Shown here: positions 6,948 through 14,788 of the stretch, piece by piece
How positions within the stretch are numbered: the first letter of the stretch is position 1
Layout: the number at the start of each line of letters is the position of its first letter
Source: Pseudomonadota bacterium
GTDB taxonomy: Bacteria; Pseudomonadota; Gammaproteobacteria; Burkholderiales; Burkholderiaceae
NCBI GenBank assembly: GCA_029777935.1
Contig: JAKORH010000351.1
Location: 1-17,974, forward strand
Length of the DNA stretch: 17,974 nt
Direction of reading: 5' to 3'
Notes under the pieces: model-generated
Databases searched by the model: none
What the model was told of the DNA's origin: nothing
The model's input: the letters and a program-made list of their open reading frames with translations, nothing else
Translations under genes and position numbers: made by a program

Positions 6948-8102
6948 ATGACCACCGGACCCGACTGGGAGCTTCTTTCCCCGGCTGTGTTCGACGACCA
7001 GATCGCCGCGTACGACGGGTTGCGGCACCGCTGTCCGGTCGCCTGGAGCGATCATCTGCACTGGTCGCTGTTCCGCCACGCCGATGTGCTGCGCGTTCTG
7101 AACGATCCGGCGACGTTCAGCAACGCGGTTTCCGCGCGCCGTTCGGTCCCGAACGGCATCGACCCGCCCGAACACACCGCATACCGGCGCCTGATCGAGC
7201 CGTACTTCGGCCCGCAGCGGATACGGACTTTCGAGCCGGTGTGCCGGTCCATCGCAACGGACTTGGTCGCGCGCTTGCCCGAACGCGGCGAGGTGGAACT
7301 GATGGATGCCTTCGCGAGCGAGTTCGCGTTGCGGGTTCAGTGCGCGTTCCTCGGCTGGCCAAACGATCTGCATGAGCCGCTACGCCGCTGGATCCATGGC
7401 CACCATGCTGCCACGCTGGCGCGCGACCGGACCGCGCTGGCCGCGGTCGCGCTCGAGTTCGACGGCCACGTGCGCGCGCAGCTCGAAGCGCGCCGCCACG
7501 CTCCCGCGCCACCCGAGGACGTCACCACGAGCCTTATGCGCGATCGCATCGACGGCCGGCCGCTGAACGACGAAGAGCTGATCAGCATCCTGCGCAACTG
7601 GACGGTGGGCGAGCTGGGAACGATCGCCGCCGGCGTCGGCATCATCGCCCATTACCTCGCGCAGCGACCGGACCTGCAACAGCGGTTGCGCGGCGGGCCG
7701 GCGCTGCTGCCCGCGGCGATCGACGAAATCCTGCGCATCCATCCGCCGCTGATCGCGAATCGCCGCGTGGCGACACGGGCAGTCGACATCGGCGGCCGCC
7801 GGATCGAGGCCGGCGGTCGCATCACGCTGATGTGGGCCTCGGCCAACCGCGACGAGTCGGTGTTCGGCGACCCCGATGATTTCCGCCTCGACCGCGATCC
7901 CGCGCAGAACCTGCTCTACGGTTGGGGCATCCACGTGTGCCCCGGCGCGCCGCTGGCGCGGCTCGAACTGCTCGTGGTTGCGGAGGTGCTGCTGGCGCAA
8001 CGCGCCCTTGCGCCGGCGCCGGGCAAGGCGCCGGTGAAGGCGGTGTATCCGGCCGGCGGCTTCGCCACCCTGCCGCTCGCTGTCGCAACGCGCGGCGCAT
8101 GA
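6948..8102 (+). CDS. Cytochrome P450, soluble bacterial class
   Basis: A 384-aa heme-thiolate enzyme without a membrane anchor. Visible landmarks are the C-helix HTAYRRL (H76-L82), the K-helix E260-I-L-R263 pair, and the heme loop [17 protein letters not shown] with proximal Cys331. The I-helix reads VGELGT at 220-225. Aligned to the usual [AG]G-x-[DE]-T-[TS], the acid position is L223 and the oxygen-activating threonine position is G224; T225 and E222 are nearby but out of register. That is odd for a monooxygenase. No ferredoxin reductase is adjacent; the nearest possible donor is FdxA. The gene diverges from nnrS across an NsrR-like operator, which suggests an NO-linked role (inference). 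The family number and substrate are unknown to me. Confidence 0.93.
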   Translation: MTTGPDWELLSPAVFDDQIAAYDGLRHRCPVAWSDHLHWSLFRHADVLRVLNDPATFSNAVSARRSVPNGIDPPEHTAYRRLIEPYFGPQRIRTFEPVCRSIATDLVARLPERGEVELMDAFASEFALRVQCAFLGWPNDLHEPLRRWIHGHHAATLARDRTALAAVALEFDGHVRAQLEARRHAPAPPEDVTTSLMRDRIDGRPLNDEELISILRNWTVGELGTIAAGVGIIAHYLAQRPDLQQRLRGGPALLPAAIDEILRIHPPLIANRRVATRAVDIGGRRIEAGGRITLMWASANRDESVFGDPDDFRLDRDPAQNLLYGWGIHVCPGAPLARLELLVVAEVLLAQRALAPAPGKAPVKAVYPAGGFATLPLAVATRGA

Positions 8103-8162
8103 GCCCGCCGGGCCGCCCCAAGGGCGAATCCCCGGGCGCGCAGCGCGGAGGGTAGTCCAGTG
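8099..8162 (+). repeat. Possible conserved betaproteobacterial intergenic element
   Basis: Starting in the P450 stop (ATGA) there is a GC-rich stretch that would encode the 18-residue peptide [18 protein letters not shown]. It ends with a ribosome-site-like GGAGGG and GTGA. From memory, near-identical [13 protein letters not shown] stretches recur between genes in many Burkholderiales genomes. I could not check this. Only one copy is in the window and no plus-strand gene follows it. Confidence 0.35.
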
Positions 8163-8171
8163 AATGCGACG

Positions 8172-8519
8172 CTACTTCTGCAGCCGCTGAATGCGCGCGA
8201 ACGCGGCGTCGAGCGCGACCCGCAGCGCCGGCTGGCGCAGCGGCCGGCGCAGGAACAGCGGATCGAGACGGCGGTCCGCGTCTTTCCGCGACGGCCCGGA
8301 ACGATGCAGATTCACGCGCAGCACGGCAGCGTCTTCGGGGTCGTCGACCCGCGTGCCACGCCAAAGCAGCAGCGCATCGACCGGCGCCTCGTTGGAGACG
8401 ATCCACGGCGCGCGCGGCGTCCAGATCGCGCGCACCATCTGCGTGAGTTCCTCCGCGTCGCGCTCCGGAAAGCCGAGCAGCCCGAGCCGCAGCGCGCGAT
8501 GAAAGGGCGCGTCGCTCAC
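8172..8519 (-). CDS. Unrecognised 115-aa protein
   Basis: I do not recognise the family. The likely start is GTG at 8519, overlapping the dehalogenase stop as GTGA. The reading frame stays open further upstream but there overlaps that gene. The protein begins SDAPFHRALRLGLLGFPERDAEELTQ, has an APWIVSNEAPVDALLLWRGT segment with the look of an alpha/beta (receiver-like) fold, and ends in a basic tail. There is no signal peptide, membrane segment or metal motif. It is the last gene of the long minus-strand run and faces the P450 gene tail to tail. Confidence 0.65.
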   Translation of the reverse strand: MSDAPFHRALRLGLLGFPERDAEELTQMVRAIWTPRAPWIVSNEAPVDALLLWRGTRVDDPEDAAVLRVNLHRSGPSRKDADRRLDPLFLRRPLRQPALRVALDAAFARIQRLQK

Positions 8520-9409
8520 GTGAAGAATTCCTGCATGTCCTGCAGCAGCAGGCCCGGGACCTCTTCGGCGATGTAGTGCCCGCTCGGCGTGGCGCGTCCG
8601 GTCACGGTGCCGCGCGCCTTGGCCTGCCAGTCCGCGATCGGCGTGAACAGGCGATGCACGACACCCTCTTCTCCCCACAGCACGCGCAGCGGACACTCGA
8701 TGCGGCGCTCACCGTCGGCGCGATCGTGCGCGAGGTCGATCGTCGCCGCCGCGCGGTAGTCCTCGCACATCGCGTGGATCGCGGCCGGATCGGCGAAGCA
8801 GCGTTCGTATTCGGCCAGCGCGCGCGGATCGAAGAAGTCGGTCGCACCCGAGCCCCAGGCGCCGATCTTGCGCCGCAGATAGAACAGCGGGTCGGCGCCG
8901 ATCAGCTTCTCCGGCAGCGGCTCGGGCTGGATCAGGAAGAACCAGTGGTAGTACAGGGTGGCGAACTCCATCGACGTGCGCTCGTACATCGTCCGCGTCG
9001 GCGAGATGTCGAGCAGCATCAGCCGGCGCACCGCCTGCGGGTGATCGAGCGCGAGGCGATGCGCGACGCGTGCGCCGCGATCGTGAGCGCAGACGAAGAA
9101 GGATCCGAAACCGAAGCCGCGCATCAGTTCGATCGCGTCGAGCGCCATCGCGCGCTTGCTGTACGCCGAGTGGTCGGCCGGGCCCGCAGGCTTGTCCGAA
9201 TCACCGTAACCGCGCAGGTCCGGAGCCACGAGCGCAAAGCGCTGCGCCAGCGCCGGCGCGACCTTGTGCCACATCGCGTGTGTCTGCGGAAAGCCGTGCA
9301 GCAGCAGCAGCGGCGGCAGGTCGCCGCGCCCGACCGTGTGGCGCACGTTCAGGCGCACGCCGTTGGCGACGCGCTTCTCGAGCGAGAAGCCGGAAAACAG
9401 ATCCGCCAC
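8516..9409 (-). CDS. Alpha/beta hydrolase, fluoroacetate/haloacetate dehalogenase type
   Basis: A 297-aa alpha/beta-hydrolase. The haloacetate dehalogenase set is complete: nucleophile D110 in HDRGAR with R111 and R114 for carboxylate binding, D134, halide-pocket H155-W156 (YYHWFF), W185, Y218 and catalytic H278 (SGHYIAEE). The first six of these positions agree with the numbering I recall for the Rhodopseudomonas fluoroacetate dehalogenase. The expected reaction is hydrolysis of haloacetate to glycolate. Relatives may instead be epoxide hydrolases, but those use tyrosine pairs rather than the H-W pocket. The start is GTG at 9409, 2 bases after the pncC stop. The same frame stays open to 9844, but that part is the shadow of pncC. 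Confidence 0.85.
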   Translation of the reverse strand: MADLFSGFSLEKRVANGVRLNVRHTVGRGDLPPLLLLHGFPQTHAMWHKVAPALAQRFALVAPDLRGYGDSDKPAGPADHSAYSKRAMALDAIELMRGFGFGSFFVCAHDRGARVAHRLALDHPQAVRRLMLLDISPTRTMYERTSMEFATLYYHWFFLIQPEPLPEKLIGADPLFYLRRKIGAWGSGATDFFDPRALAEYERCFADPAAIHAMCEDYRAAATIDLAHDRADGERRIECPLRVLWGEEGVVHRLFTPIADWQAKARGTVTGRATPSGHYIAEEVPGLLLQDMQEFFT

Positions 9410-9411
9410 GA

Positions 9412-9936
9412 TCAGACGTCCTGCCGCTGCTTCAAAAGGCCGATCAGCCCCTCCAGCGCCGCGATGATCGCCTGCGTGCGCACCGCGGCGCGGTCGCCGG
9501 TGAAGTTGCGGGTTTCGGTGCGCACCCAAGGCGCGCTCGACGGATCGCGCTTGATCGCCCACGCCAGGCACACCATGCCGACCGGCTTTTCCGGCGTGCC
9601 GCCGGTGGGGCCGGCCACGCCGGTAACGGCGACCGTGATCTGCGACTGGCTGTGCGTCAGCGCGCCCAGCGCCATCGCGCGCGCCACCGGCTCGCTGACC
9701 GCGCCGAAATCGCGCAGGTACGCGGTCGATACTCCGAGCACGCTCTGCTTCGACGCGTTCGAGTACGTGACGAAGCCGCGGTCGAACCACTGGCTCGACC
9801 CGGACGTCTGCGTGACTGCGTAGGCGATGCCGCCGGCGGTGCACGACTCTGCAGTGGCGACCATCAGATGCTGCGCCAGCAACCGGGCGCCGAGTTCCTG
9901 CGACAGCTTGACGATGTAGTCGGACACGTCGCTCAT
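9412..9936 (-). CDS. pncC: Nicotinamide-nucleotide amidase (CinA C-terminal domain type)
   Basis: A 174-aa stand-alone CinA C-terminal domain that deamidates NMN to nicotinate mononucleotide in pyridine-nucleotide salvage. Motifs are ATAESCTAGGIAYAVT (active Ser31), FDRGFVTYSNASKQSVLGV, GAVSEPVARAMALGA, AVTGVAGPTGGTPEKPVG and the C-terminal FTGDRAAVRTQAI. The length is normal (about 160-170). The ATG at 9936 overlaps the pgpA stop as ATGA. The pgpA-pncC order is usual in betaproteobacteria. Confidence 0.95.
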   Translation of the reverse strand: MSDVSDYIVKLSQELGARLLAQHLMVATAESCTAGGIAYAVTQTSGSSQWFDRGFVTYSNASKQSVLGVSTAYLRDFGAVSEPVARAMALGALTHSQSQITVAVTGVAGPTGGTPEKPVGMVCLAWAIKRDPSSAPWVRTETRNFTGDRAAVRTQAIIAALEGLIGLLKQRQDV

Positions 9937-10466
9937 CCGAGCACCCGCACGCCGATCGCGATCACGAGCAGCGTGTAGAAGGCGGCGACGAGGTCGTCGA
10001 GCATCACGCCGAAGCCGTTGCGAAAGCGCGCCTCGAGGCGGCGGATCGGCGGCGGCTTGGCGATGTCGAACGCTCGGAACAGCACGAATGCTGCCAACTG
10101 CAGCGAGAACGAATGGCGTGGCAGCAGCAGCAGCACGATCCAGAAGGCGACGACCTCGTCGATGACGACGTGGCCGCTGTCGGACTGGCCGAGCGCCTCG
10201 CCCGCGTGCTGCGCGGCCCAGGCGCCGAAGTACAGGCCGGCCACGATGAAACCGGCCCACGCGAAGTCGGTCAGCACCGGATCGAGCAGCGCGAACAGCG
10301 CCCACGCCGCCAGCGTGCCCCAGGTACCCGGCGCGAACCGTGGCAGCCCCGCGCCGCCCGCCAGCGCCAGAACGTACCAGGGGCGCGACCACATCCAGCG
10401 CCACGTCGGGCGCTGTGCGGGCGCGTCCGGCGGCGCGTGATCCTCGGTCAGGGGCATGGTCGCCAT
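9933..10466 (-). CDS. pgpA: Phosphatidylglycerophosphatase A
   Basis: A 177-aa inner-membrane phosphatase that makes phosphatidylglycerol from phosphatidylglycerophosphate. Motifs are APGTWGTLAAW, SGHVVIDEVVAFW (acidic metal site), FRAFDIAKPPPIRRLE and NGFGVMLDDLVAAFY. Several hydrophobic segments fit an integral membrane protein. The start is ATG at 10466 (MATMPL); a second ATG at 10457 is equally possible and neither has a clear ribosome site. It starts 14 bases after the thiL stop. Confidence 0.95.
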   Translation of the reverse strand: MATMPLTEDHAPPDAPAQRPTWRWMWSRPWYVLALAGGAGLPRFAPGTWGTLAAWALFALLDPVLTDFAWAGFIVAGLYFGAWAAQHAGEALGQSDSGHVVIDEVVAFWIVLLLLPRHSFSLQLAAFVLFRAFDIAKPPPIRRLEARFRNGFGVMLDDLVAAFYTLLVIAIGVRVLG

Positions 10467-10480
10467 GGCGGGTGATGCGA

Positions 10481-11452
10481 TCAGGAGCGGAAATGGTCGA
10501 ACGCCGAGAACGGAGTTTCCATGTTCGCGCCGTCGGCGTCGAGCACCGCGGTGCCCGCAGCCCGCAGTATCTCGCCGATCCGGGTGACCCGCAGGCTGGC
10601 ATCGCGCCCCGCCGCCAGCACCTGCGCCCGCCGCTCCGGGGGCGCGGTGAACAGGAGTTCGTAGTCGTCGCCGCCGGCCAGCGCGCAGCGCCGCTGGATC
10701 GGTTCCGGCTGGCGGCACAGCGCCTCCGAACGCGGTATTGCCGGCCAGTCGATTCGCGCCCCGACCCGCGAGCGCTCGGCGACGTGGCCGAGATCGCCGA
10801 GCAGGCCGTCGGACACGTCGATCGCCGCCGTCGCCACCCCACGCAGCCGCTCGCCCAGGCGCACCCGCGGCATCGGGCGGTCCAGCCGCTCCGCGCACGA
10901 GTCCCGATCCGTCGCCTCGGCCTGAGCGCTGCCGTCGGCCAACGCCAGCGCCAGCGCAGCGTCGCCGAGCGTGCCCGACACCCACAAGTCGTCGCCGGGC
11001 CGCGCGCCGGCGCGCGACAGCGCCTGCCCGGGTGCCACTTCACCAAGCGCGGTGATGCAGATCGTCAGCGGGCCCGGCGACTGCCGCCAGTCCGGGGCGC
11101 GCGTGGTGTCGCCGCCGATCAGTTCGCAACCGAAGTGCCCGGCCAGCGCAAAGAGTCCCTCGGCGAACGCCGCGAGCCAGCGCTCGTCCGCGCGCGGCAG
11201 CGCCAGCGCCAGCAGGAAGCAGCGCGGCGTGGCGCCGGCCGCCGCCAGATCGGACAGGTTGACCGCGAGCGCCTTGTGGCCAAGCGCGGCGGGATCGGTA
11301 GCGGACAGGAAATGGCGCTGCTCGATCAGCATGTCGCACGTGATTGCGAGCGTGCGGCCGCCGACGTCGATCAGCGCGCAGTCGTCCCCGACCCCCTGCC
11401 GCTCGCGCGACGGGCGCGTGAAATAGCGCGCGATCAGTTCGAATTCGGTCAT
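10481..11452 (-). CDS. thiL: Thiamine-monophosphate kinase
   Basis: A 323-aa enzyme that phosphorylates thiamine monophosphate to the diphosphate cofactor. Motifs of the PurM-like fold are FELIARYF at the start, GVGDDCALID, AITCDMLIEQRHF, GHKALAVNLSDLAAAGATP, IGGDTTRAP, DVSDGLLGDLGH and AGGDDYELLFT. The start at 11452 (MTEFEL) is the family start. Nine upstream codons in the same frame fall in the intergenic repeat and are excluded. It belongs to the nusB-thiL-pgpA block. Confidence 0.96.
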   Translation of the reverse strand: MTEFELIARYFTRPSRERQGVGDDCALIDVGGRTLAITCDMLIEQRHFLSATDPAALGHKALAVNLSDLAAAGATPRCFLLALALPRADERWLAAFAEGLFALAGHFGCELIGGDTTRAPDWRQSPGPLTICITALGEVAPGQALSRAGARPGDDLWVSGTLGDAALALALADGSAQAEATDRDSCAERLDRPMPRVRLGERLRGVATAAIDVSDGLLGDLGHVAERSRVGARIDWPAIPRSEALCRQPEPIQRRCALAGGDDYELLFTAPPERRAQVLAAGRDASLRVTRIGEILRAAGTAVLDADGANMETPFSAFDHFRS

Positions 11453-11455
11453 GTG

Positions 11456-11523
11456 AGTCGGCAGTCGGGATCTCTGCATGCCGGCGGCGCGCTGCCGTCT
11501 GCCGACTGACTACTGCCGACTGC
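11456..11523. repeat. AGTCGGC-type inverted/direct repeat between thiL and nusB
   Basis: AGTCGGCAGT (11456-11465) is the exact inverse complement of ACTGCCGACT (11512-11521). TGCCGACTG also occurs twice in direct orientation (11500-11508 and 11514-11522). The outer arm overlaps the last codons and stop of nusB. It could fold as a stem in the nusB-thiL mRNA. Confidence 0.75.
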
Positions 11524-11986
11524 TTTCCCCCGGCCGCAGCTTCGGCGCCAGCTTGTCGAGCACGCCGTTGACGTACTTGAAGCCTTCGGTGCCGCCGAAG
11601 CTCTTGGCAAGCTCGACTGCCTCGTTGATCACGACGCGGAACGGAATCTCCGCGCGGTGCTTCAGCTCGTAGGTGCCGATCAGCAGGATCGCGTGCTCGA
11701 TCGGTGACAATTCGGCCACGCCGCGGTCGAGGAAACCGGCAAATTCGGCGCGCAGGTCGGGGGCCGACTCGATCGCGCCGTGCAGCACCTCGCGCAGGTG
11801 CGCGGCGTCGGCGCGGTCGTAGCCGCCTGTCTCCGCGAGCTGGGCGTCGATCGCGGCGAGATCCTGGCGGCCGACCAGCCACTGGTACAGGCCCTGCAGC
11901 GCCAGCTCGCGCGCGCGCCGGCGTGCGCTGCGGCCGCCGCGGCCTCCGCCGGTGGCCGCGCTATTCGGCATCGGCCGCGCTGTCAT
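11510..11986 (-). CDS. nusB: Transcription antitermination factor NusB
   Basis: A 158-aa, all-helical RNA-binding protein of the rRNA antitermination complex. Motifs are [17 protein letters not shown] at the N-terminus, [36 protein letters not shown] and [13 protein letters not shown]. The ATG at 11986 is preferred over 11971 because GAGGG lies 8 bases upstream; it overlaps ribH by 26 bases. The C-terminal residues SSRQ and the stop come from the intergenic repeat, so the tail is probably not conserved. Confidence 0.96.
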   Translation of the reverse strand: MTARPMPNSAATGGGRGGRSARRRARELALQGLYQWLVGRQDLAAIDAQLAETGGYDRADAAHLREVLHGAIESAPDLRAEFAGFLDRGVAELSPIEHAILLIGTYELKHRAEIPFRVVINEAVELAKSFGGTEGFKYVNGVLDKLAPKLRPGESSRQ

Positions 11987-12455
11987 CGTCGCCGCCCTCG
12001 TCCAGCGCCCACAGCAGGTTGGCCATCTCGACCGCGACGCGCGCGGCGTCGCGGCCCTTCTCGGCCACGCGCACGCGCGCCTGCTCCTCGTCGTTGGTCG
12101 TCAGTATGGCGTTGGCGATCGGCACGCCGCGTTCGAGCGCGACCTGCGCGATGCCGCGCGCCGATTCGTTGGCGACGATCTCGAAGTGGTAGGTCTCGCC
12201 GCGGATCACGCAGCCCAGCGCGATCAGTGCGTCGAAGTCGCCGGCGTCGGCCAGCCGCGCCAGCGCGAGCGGCACCTCGAGCGCGCCGGGGACGGTCACA
12301 TGCGTGATGTCGTCCTCGTCGACACCGAGCGCCTGCAGCTCGTCGATGCACGCCCGGGCGAGCGCCTCGCCCGCCCAGTCGTTGAAGCGAGCCTGTACCA
12401 GCCCGATCCGCAGTCCGGACCCGTCCAGATCCGGCGCGATGGAATCGATCGCCAC
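11961..12455 (-). CDS. ribH: 6,7-dimethyl-8-ribityllumazine synthase
   Basis: A 164-aa enzyme that joins the ribityl-aminouracil with dihydroxybutanone phosphate, the penultimate riboflavin step. Motifs are [45 protein letters not shown] and the [13 protein letters not shown] region (usual GVLTVENLEQA, here with DE). The acidic tail [11 protein letters not shown] is typical of longer members. The start is GTG at 12455, 2 bases after the ribB stop. Confidence 0.96.
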   Translation of the reverse strand: MAIDSIAPDLDGSGLRIGLVQARFNDWAGEALARACIDELQALGVDEDDITHVTVPGALEVPLALARLADAGDFDALIALGCVIRGETYHFEIVANESARGIAQVALERGVPIANAILTTNDEEQARVRVAEKGRDAARVAVEMANLLWALDEGGDDDSAADAE

Positions 12456-12457
12456 GC

Positions 12458-13600
12458 TCAGCCCTCGAGGTAGCCGGTGACCTGCAGCCCGAAGCCGGTC
12501 ATCGACGGCATCTTGCGCGGCCGCGCCAGCAGCTTCATCTTGCCGACGTTCAGATCGCGCAGGATCTGCGCGCCGACGCCATACGTGCGCAGGTCCATCT
12601 TCGCCGTGCGCTGCGCCGGTTCATGCGCAGCCGGATCATCCAGATCGGCGAACTGGCGCAGCAGCCGCCCGGCGTCCTCGCCGCAGTTCAGCAGCACGAC
12701 CACGCCGCAGCCCGCTTGCGCGATCGTCGTCAGCGCCCGGGCGACGGGCCACGAATGCGTGCTGACGTCGGTTTCGATCAGGTCCAGCACCGACACCGGC
12801 TCGTGCACGCGCACCAGCGTTTCCGTGTCCGGCGTCGGCGTGCCGCGCACGAGCGCCACATGCGCGTTGGCGCTCGGCGCATCGCGATACGCAATGAGCT
12901 CGAATTCCCCTGCCAGCGTGCGCACGCGGCGGCTGCCGACGCGCGCGACCAGCGATTCGGTCGCGGCGCGGTAGTGGATCAGGTCGGCGATGGTGCCGAG
13001 CTTCATATTGTGCTTCTGCGCGAAAGGGATCAGGTCCGGCAGCCGCGCCATCGTGCCGTCGTCGTTCATGATCTCGCACAGCACCGCCGCCGGCGTCAGG
13101 CCCGCCAGCCGCGCCAGATCGCAGCACGCCTCGGTGTGCCCGGCGCGCATCAGCACGCCGCCCGGCTGCGCGACCAGCGGGAACACGTGCCCGGGCTGCA
13201 CGATGTCGGACGGCTTCGCGTTCGGGCGCGACGCCACGTGGATCGTATGCGCGCGGTCGGCCGCCGAGATGCCGGTCGACACGCCGTGCGCGGCCTCGAT
13301 CGCGACCGTGAAGTTGGTGCCGTGCACGCTGCGGTTCTGCGACGCCATCGGCGCGAGCCTCAGTTGCGCCGCGTGCTCGGCCGTGACCGGCATGCAGATC
13401 AGGCCGCGGCCGAACCGGGCCAGGAAGTTGATCTTCTCCGGCGTGACGAAGTCGGCGCCGAACACGAGATCGCCCTCGTTCTCGCGGTCCTCGTCGTCGA
13501 TCAGCACGACGATGTTGCCCTTGCGGATCTCGTCGATGATCTCTGCCGTCGACGCGATCGGCAGCGCGGACCTGGGCGTAGCGGGAACGGCGGACAGCAT
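12458..13600 (-). CDS. ribB: 3,4-dihydroxy-2-butanone-4-phosphate synthase with degenerate GTP cyclohydrolase II domain
   Basis: A 380-aa fusion. Residues about 17-220 form RibB, making dihydroxybutanone phosphate from ribulose 5-phosphate: [11 protein letters not shown] (35-45), [54 protein letters not shown] and [12 protein letters not shown]. Residues about 221-380 have the RibA fold, but the zinc Cys motif (HxxCLTGD...CDC) reads [11 protein letters not shown]...STHSW, so all three ligands are missing and this half should be inactive. A real RibA must lie elsewhere. The ATG at 13600 has AAGGA upstream. The 60-base gap behind it is too short for an FMN riboswitch. Confidence 0.95.
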   Translation of the reverse strand: MLSAVPATPRSALPIASTAEIIDEIRKGNIVVLIDDEDRENEGDLVFGADFVTPEKINFLARFGRGLICMPVTAEHAAQLRLAPMASQNRSVHGTNFTVAIEAAHGVSTGISAADRAHTIHVASRPNAKPSDIVQPGHVFPLVAQPGGVLMRAGHTEACCDLARLAGLTPAAVLCEIMNDDGTMARLPDLIPFAQKHNMKLGTIADLIHYRAATESLVARVGSRRVRTLAGEFELIAYRDAPSANAHVALVRGTPTPDTETLVRVHEPVSVLDLIETDVSTHSWPVARALTTIAQAGCGVVVLLNCGEDAGRLLRQFADLDDPAAHEPAQRTAKMDLRTYGVGAQILRDLNVGKMKLLARPRKMPSMTGFGLQVTGYLEG

Positions 13601-13660
13601 GGCGCATCCTTGCGGCGTGACCGCGATCTGGGAGCGCGATTTTACGCCGCGCCCCGCCGC

Positions 13661-14788
13661 TTAACGCTGGCCGAAGACGATCGGGCCGAACGCCTGCTGC
13701 GCGTCCTTCGGCACCGAGCGCCAGTACTGGTGCGGCGCGGCCACCTTGCCGCCGAGCGCGATCGCGGCGCGCCACGGCCAGCGCGGATCGAGCAGCATCG
13801 CGCGCGCCAGCGCGACCATGTCGGCGCGCCCTTCGCCCACGATCGCCTCGGCCTGCGCCGGCTCGGTGATCAGGCCCACCGCGATCGTGGTCATGCCTGT
13901 GGCGCGCCTGACTGCTTCGGCGAACGGCACCTGGTAGCCGGGACCGAGCGCGATCTTCTGCCGCGGCGAGATGCCGCCGCTGGATACGTCGATCCAGTCG
14001 CAGCCGAGCCCTTTCAGCCGCCGGGCGAGCTCGAGCGTCTGCGGCAGCGTCCACGATTCTTCGCCGTCGAGCCAGTCGGTGGCCGACACGCGCACGCCGA
14101 CTGGCCGCTCGGCCGGGAACGCGGCGCGCACCGCGTTGAAGACCTCGAGCGGCAGGCGCACGCGGTTCTCGAACGAGCCGCCGTACTCGTCGCTGCGGCG
14201 ATTGGCAGCCGGCGACAGGAACTCGTGCAGCAGGTAGCCGTGCGCCATGTGGATTTCGATCGCATCGAACCCCAGCCGCGCGGCGCGCGCGGCCGACTGC
14301 GCGAACGCATGCGGCAACGCCCGGATCTCCTCGCGCGCCAGCGCATGTGGCGGCGGCTCGTGCTCCGCATGCGGCAGCGGCGACGGCGCCGCCGGCTGCC
14401 AGCCGCCTTCGCCGACGGGGATCAACTGGCCGCCGTCCCACGGCGCACGGCTCGAACCCTTGCGGCCCGCGTGCGCGAGCTGGATCGCGATCCGCGTCGT
14501 CGTCGCCGCCGCCCGCATCGTCGCCACGACGGAGCCGAGCGCGGCCTCGTTCGCATCCGACCACAGGCCAAGGCAGCCCGGCGTGATGCGGCCCTCGGCC
14601 GTCACCGCCGTGGCCTCCACGCAGACCAGCCCCGCGCCGGACAGCGCCAGCGACCCGAGGTGCGCGTGATGCCAGGCAGTGGCGCTGCCGTCGACGGCCG
14701 AGTACTGGCACATCGGCGACACCATGATGCGGTTGGGAAGCGTCAGCTCGCGCAGCGCGAGCGGTTCGAACAGTCGGGACATGCGCAT
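13661..14788 (-). CDS. NADH:flavin oxidoreductase, old yellow enzyme family (YqjM/XenA-like)
   Basis: A 375-aa FMN-dependent ene-reductase that reduces activated C=C bonds with NAD(P)H. The YqjM-type subclass is shown by PMCQYSAVDG (Cys26, Tyr28), QLAHAGRKGS, EIHMAHGYLLHEFLSPAANRRSDEYGGSFENR (the substrate-binding His pair), RVSATDWLDGE and the C-terminal phosphate-site GLITEPAQAEAIVGEGRADMVALAR. The start at 14788 directly abuts the ribE stop; 14782 (MSRLF) is an alternative. It sits inside the riboflavin operon, so the flavin pathway and a flavin user are co-transcribed. The physiological substrate is unknown. Confidence 0.94.
   Translation of the reverse strand: MRMSRLFEPLALRELTLPNRIMVSPMCQYSAVDGSATAWHHAHLGSLALSGAGLVCVEATAVTAEGRITPGCLGLWSDANEAALGSVVATMRAAATTTRIAIQLAHAGRKGSSRAPWDGGQLIPVGEGGWQPAAPSPLPHAEHEPPPHALAREEIRALPHAFAQSAARAARLGFDAIEIHMAHGYLLHEFLSPAANRRSDEYGGSFENRVRLPLEVFNAVRAAFPAERPVGVRVSATDWLDGEESWTLPQTLELARRLKGLGCDWIDVSSGGISPRQKIALGPGYQVPFAEAVRRATGMTTIAVGLITEPAQAEAIVGEGRADMVALARAMLLDPRWPWRAAIALGGKVAAPHQYWRSVPKDAQQAFGPIVFGQR

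Noticed and set aside
5604..7373. A long in-frame N-terminal extension of FdxA reaching into nnrS and the P450 gene
   Set aside because: The extension is the shadow of nnrS and the antisense of the P450; the ferredoxin starts at 5603.
13601..13660. FMN riboswitch upstream of ribB
   Set aside because: The gap is only 60 bases and lacks RFN-type conserved segments. Upstream is the OYE coding end.
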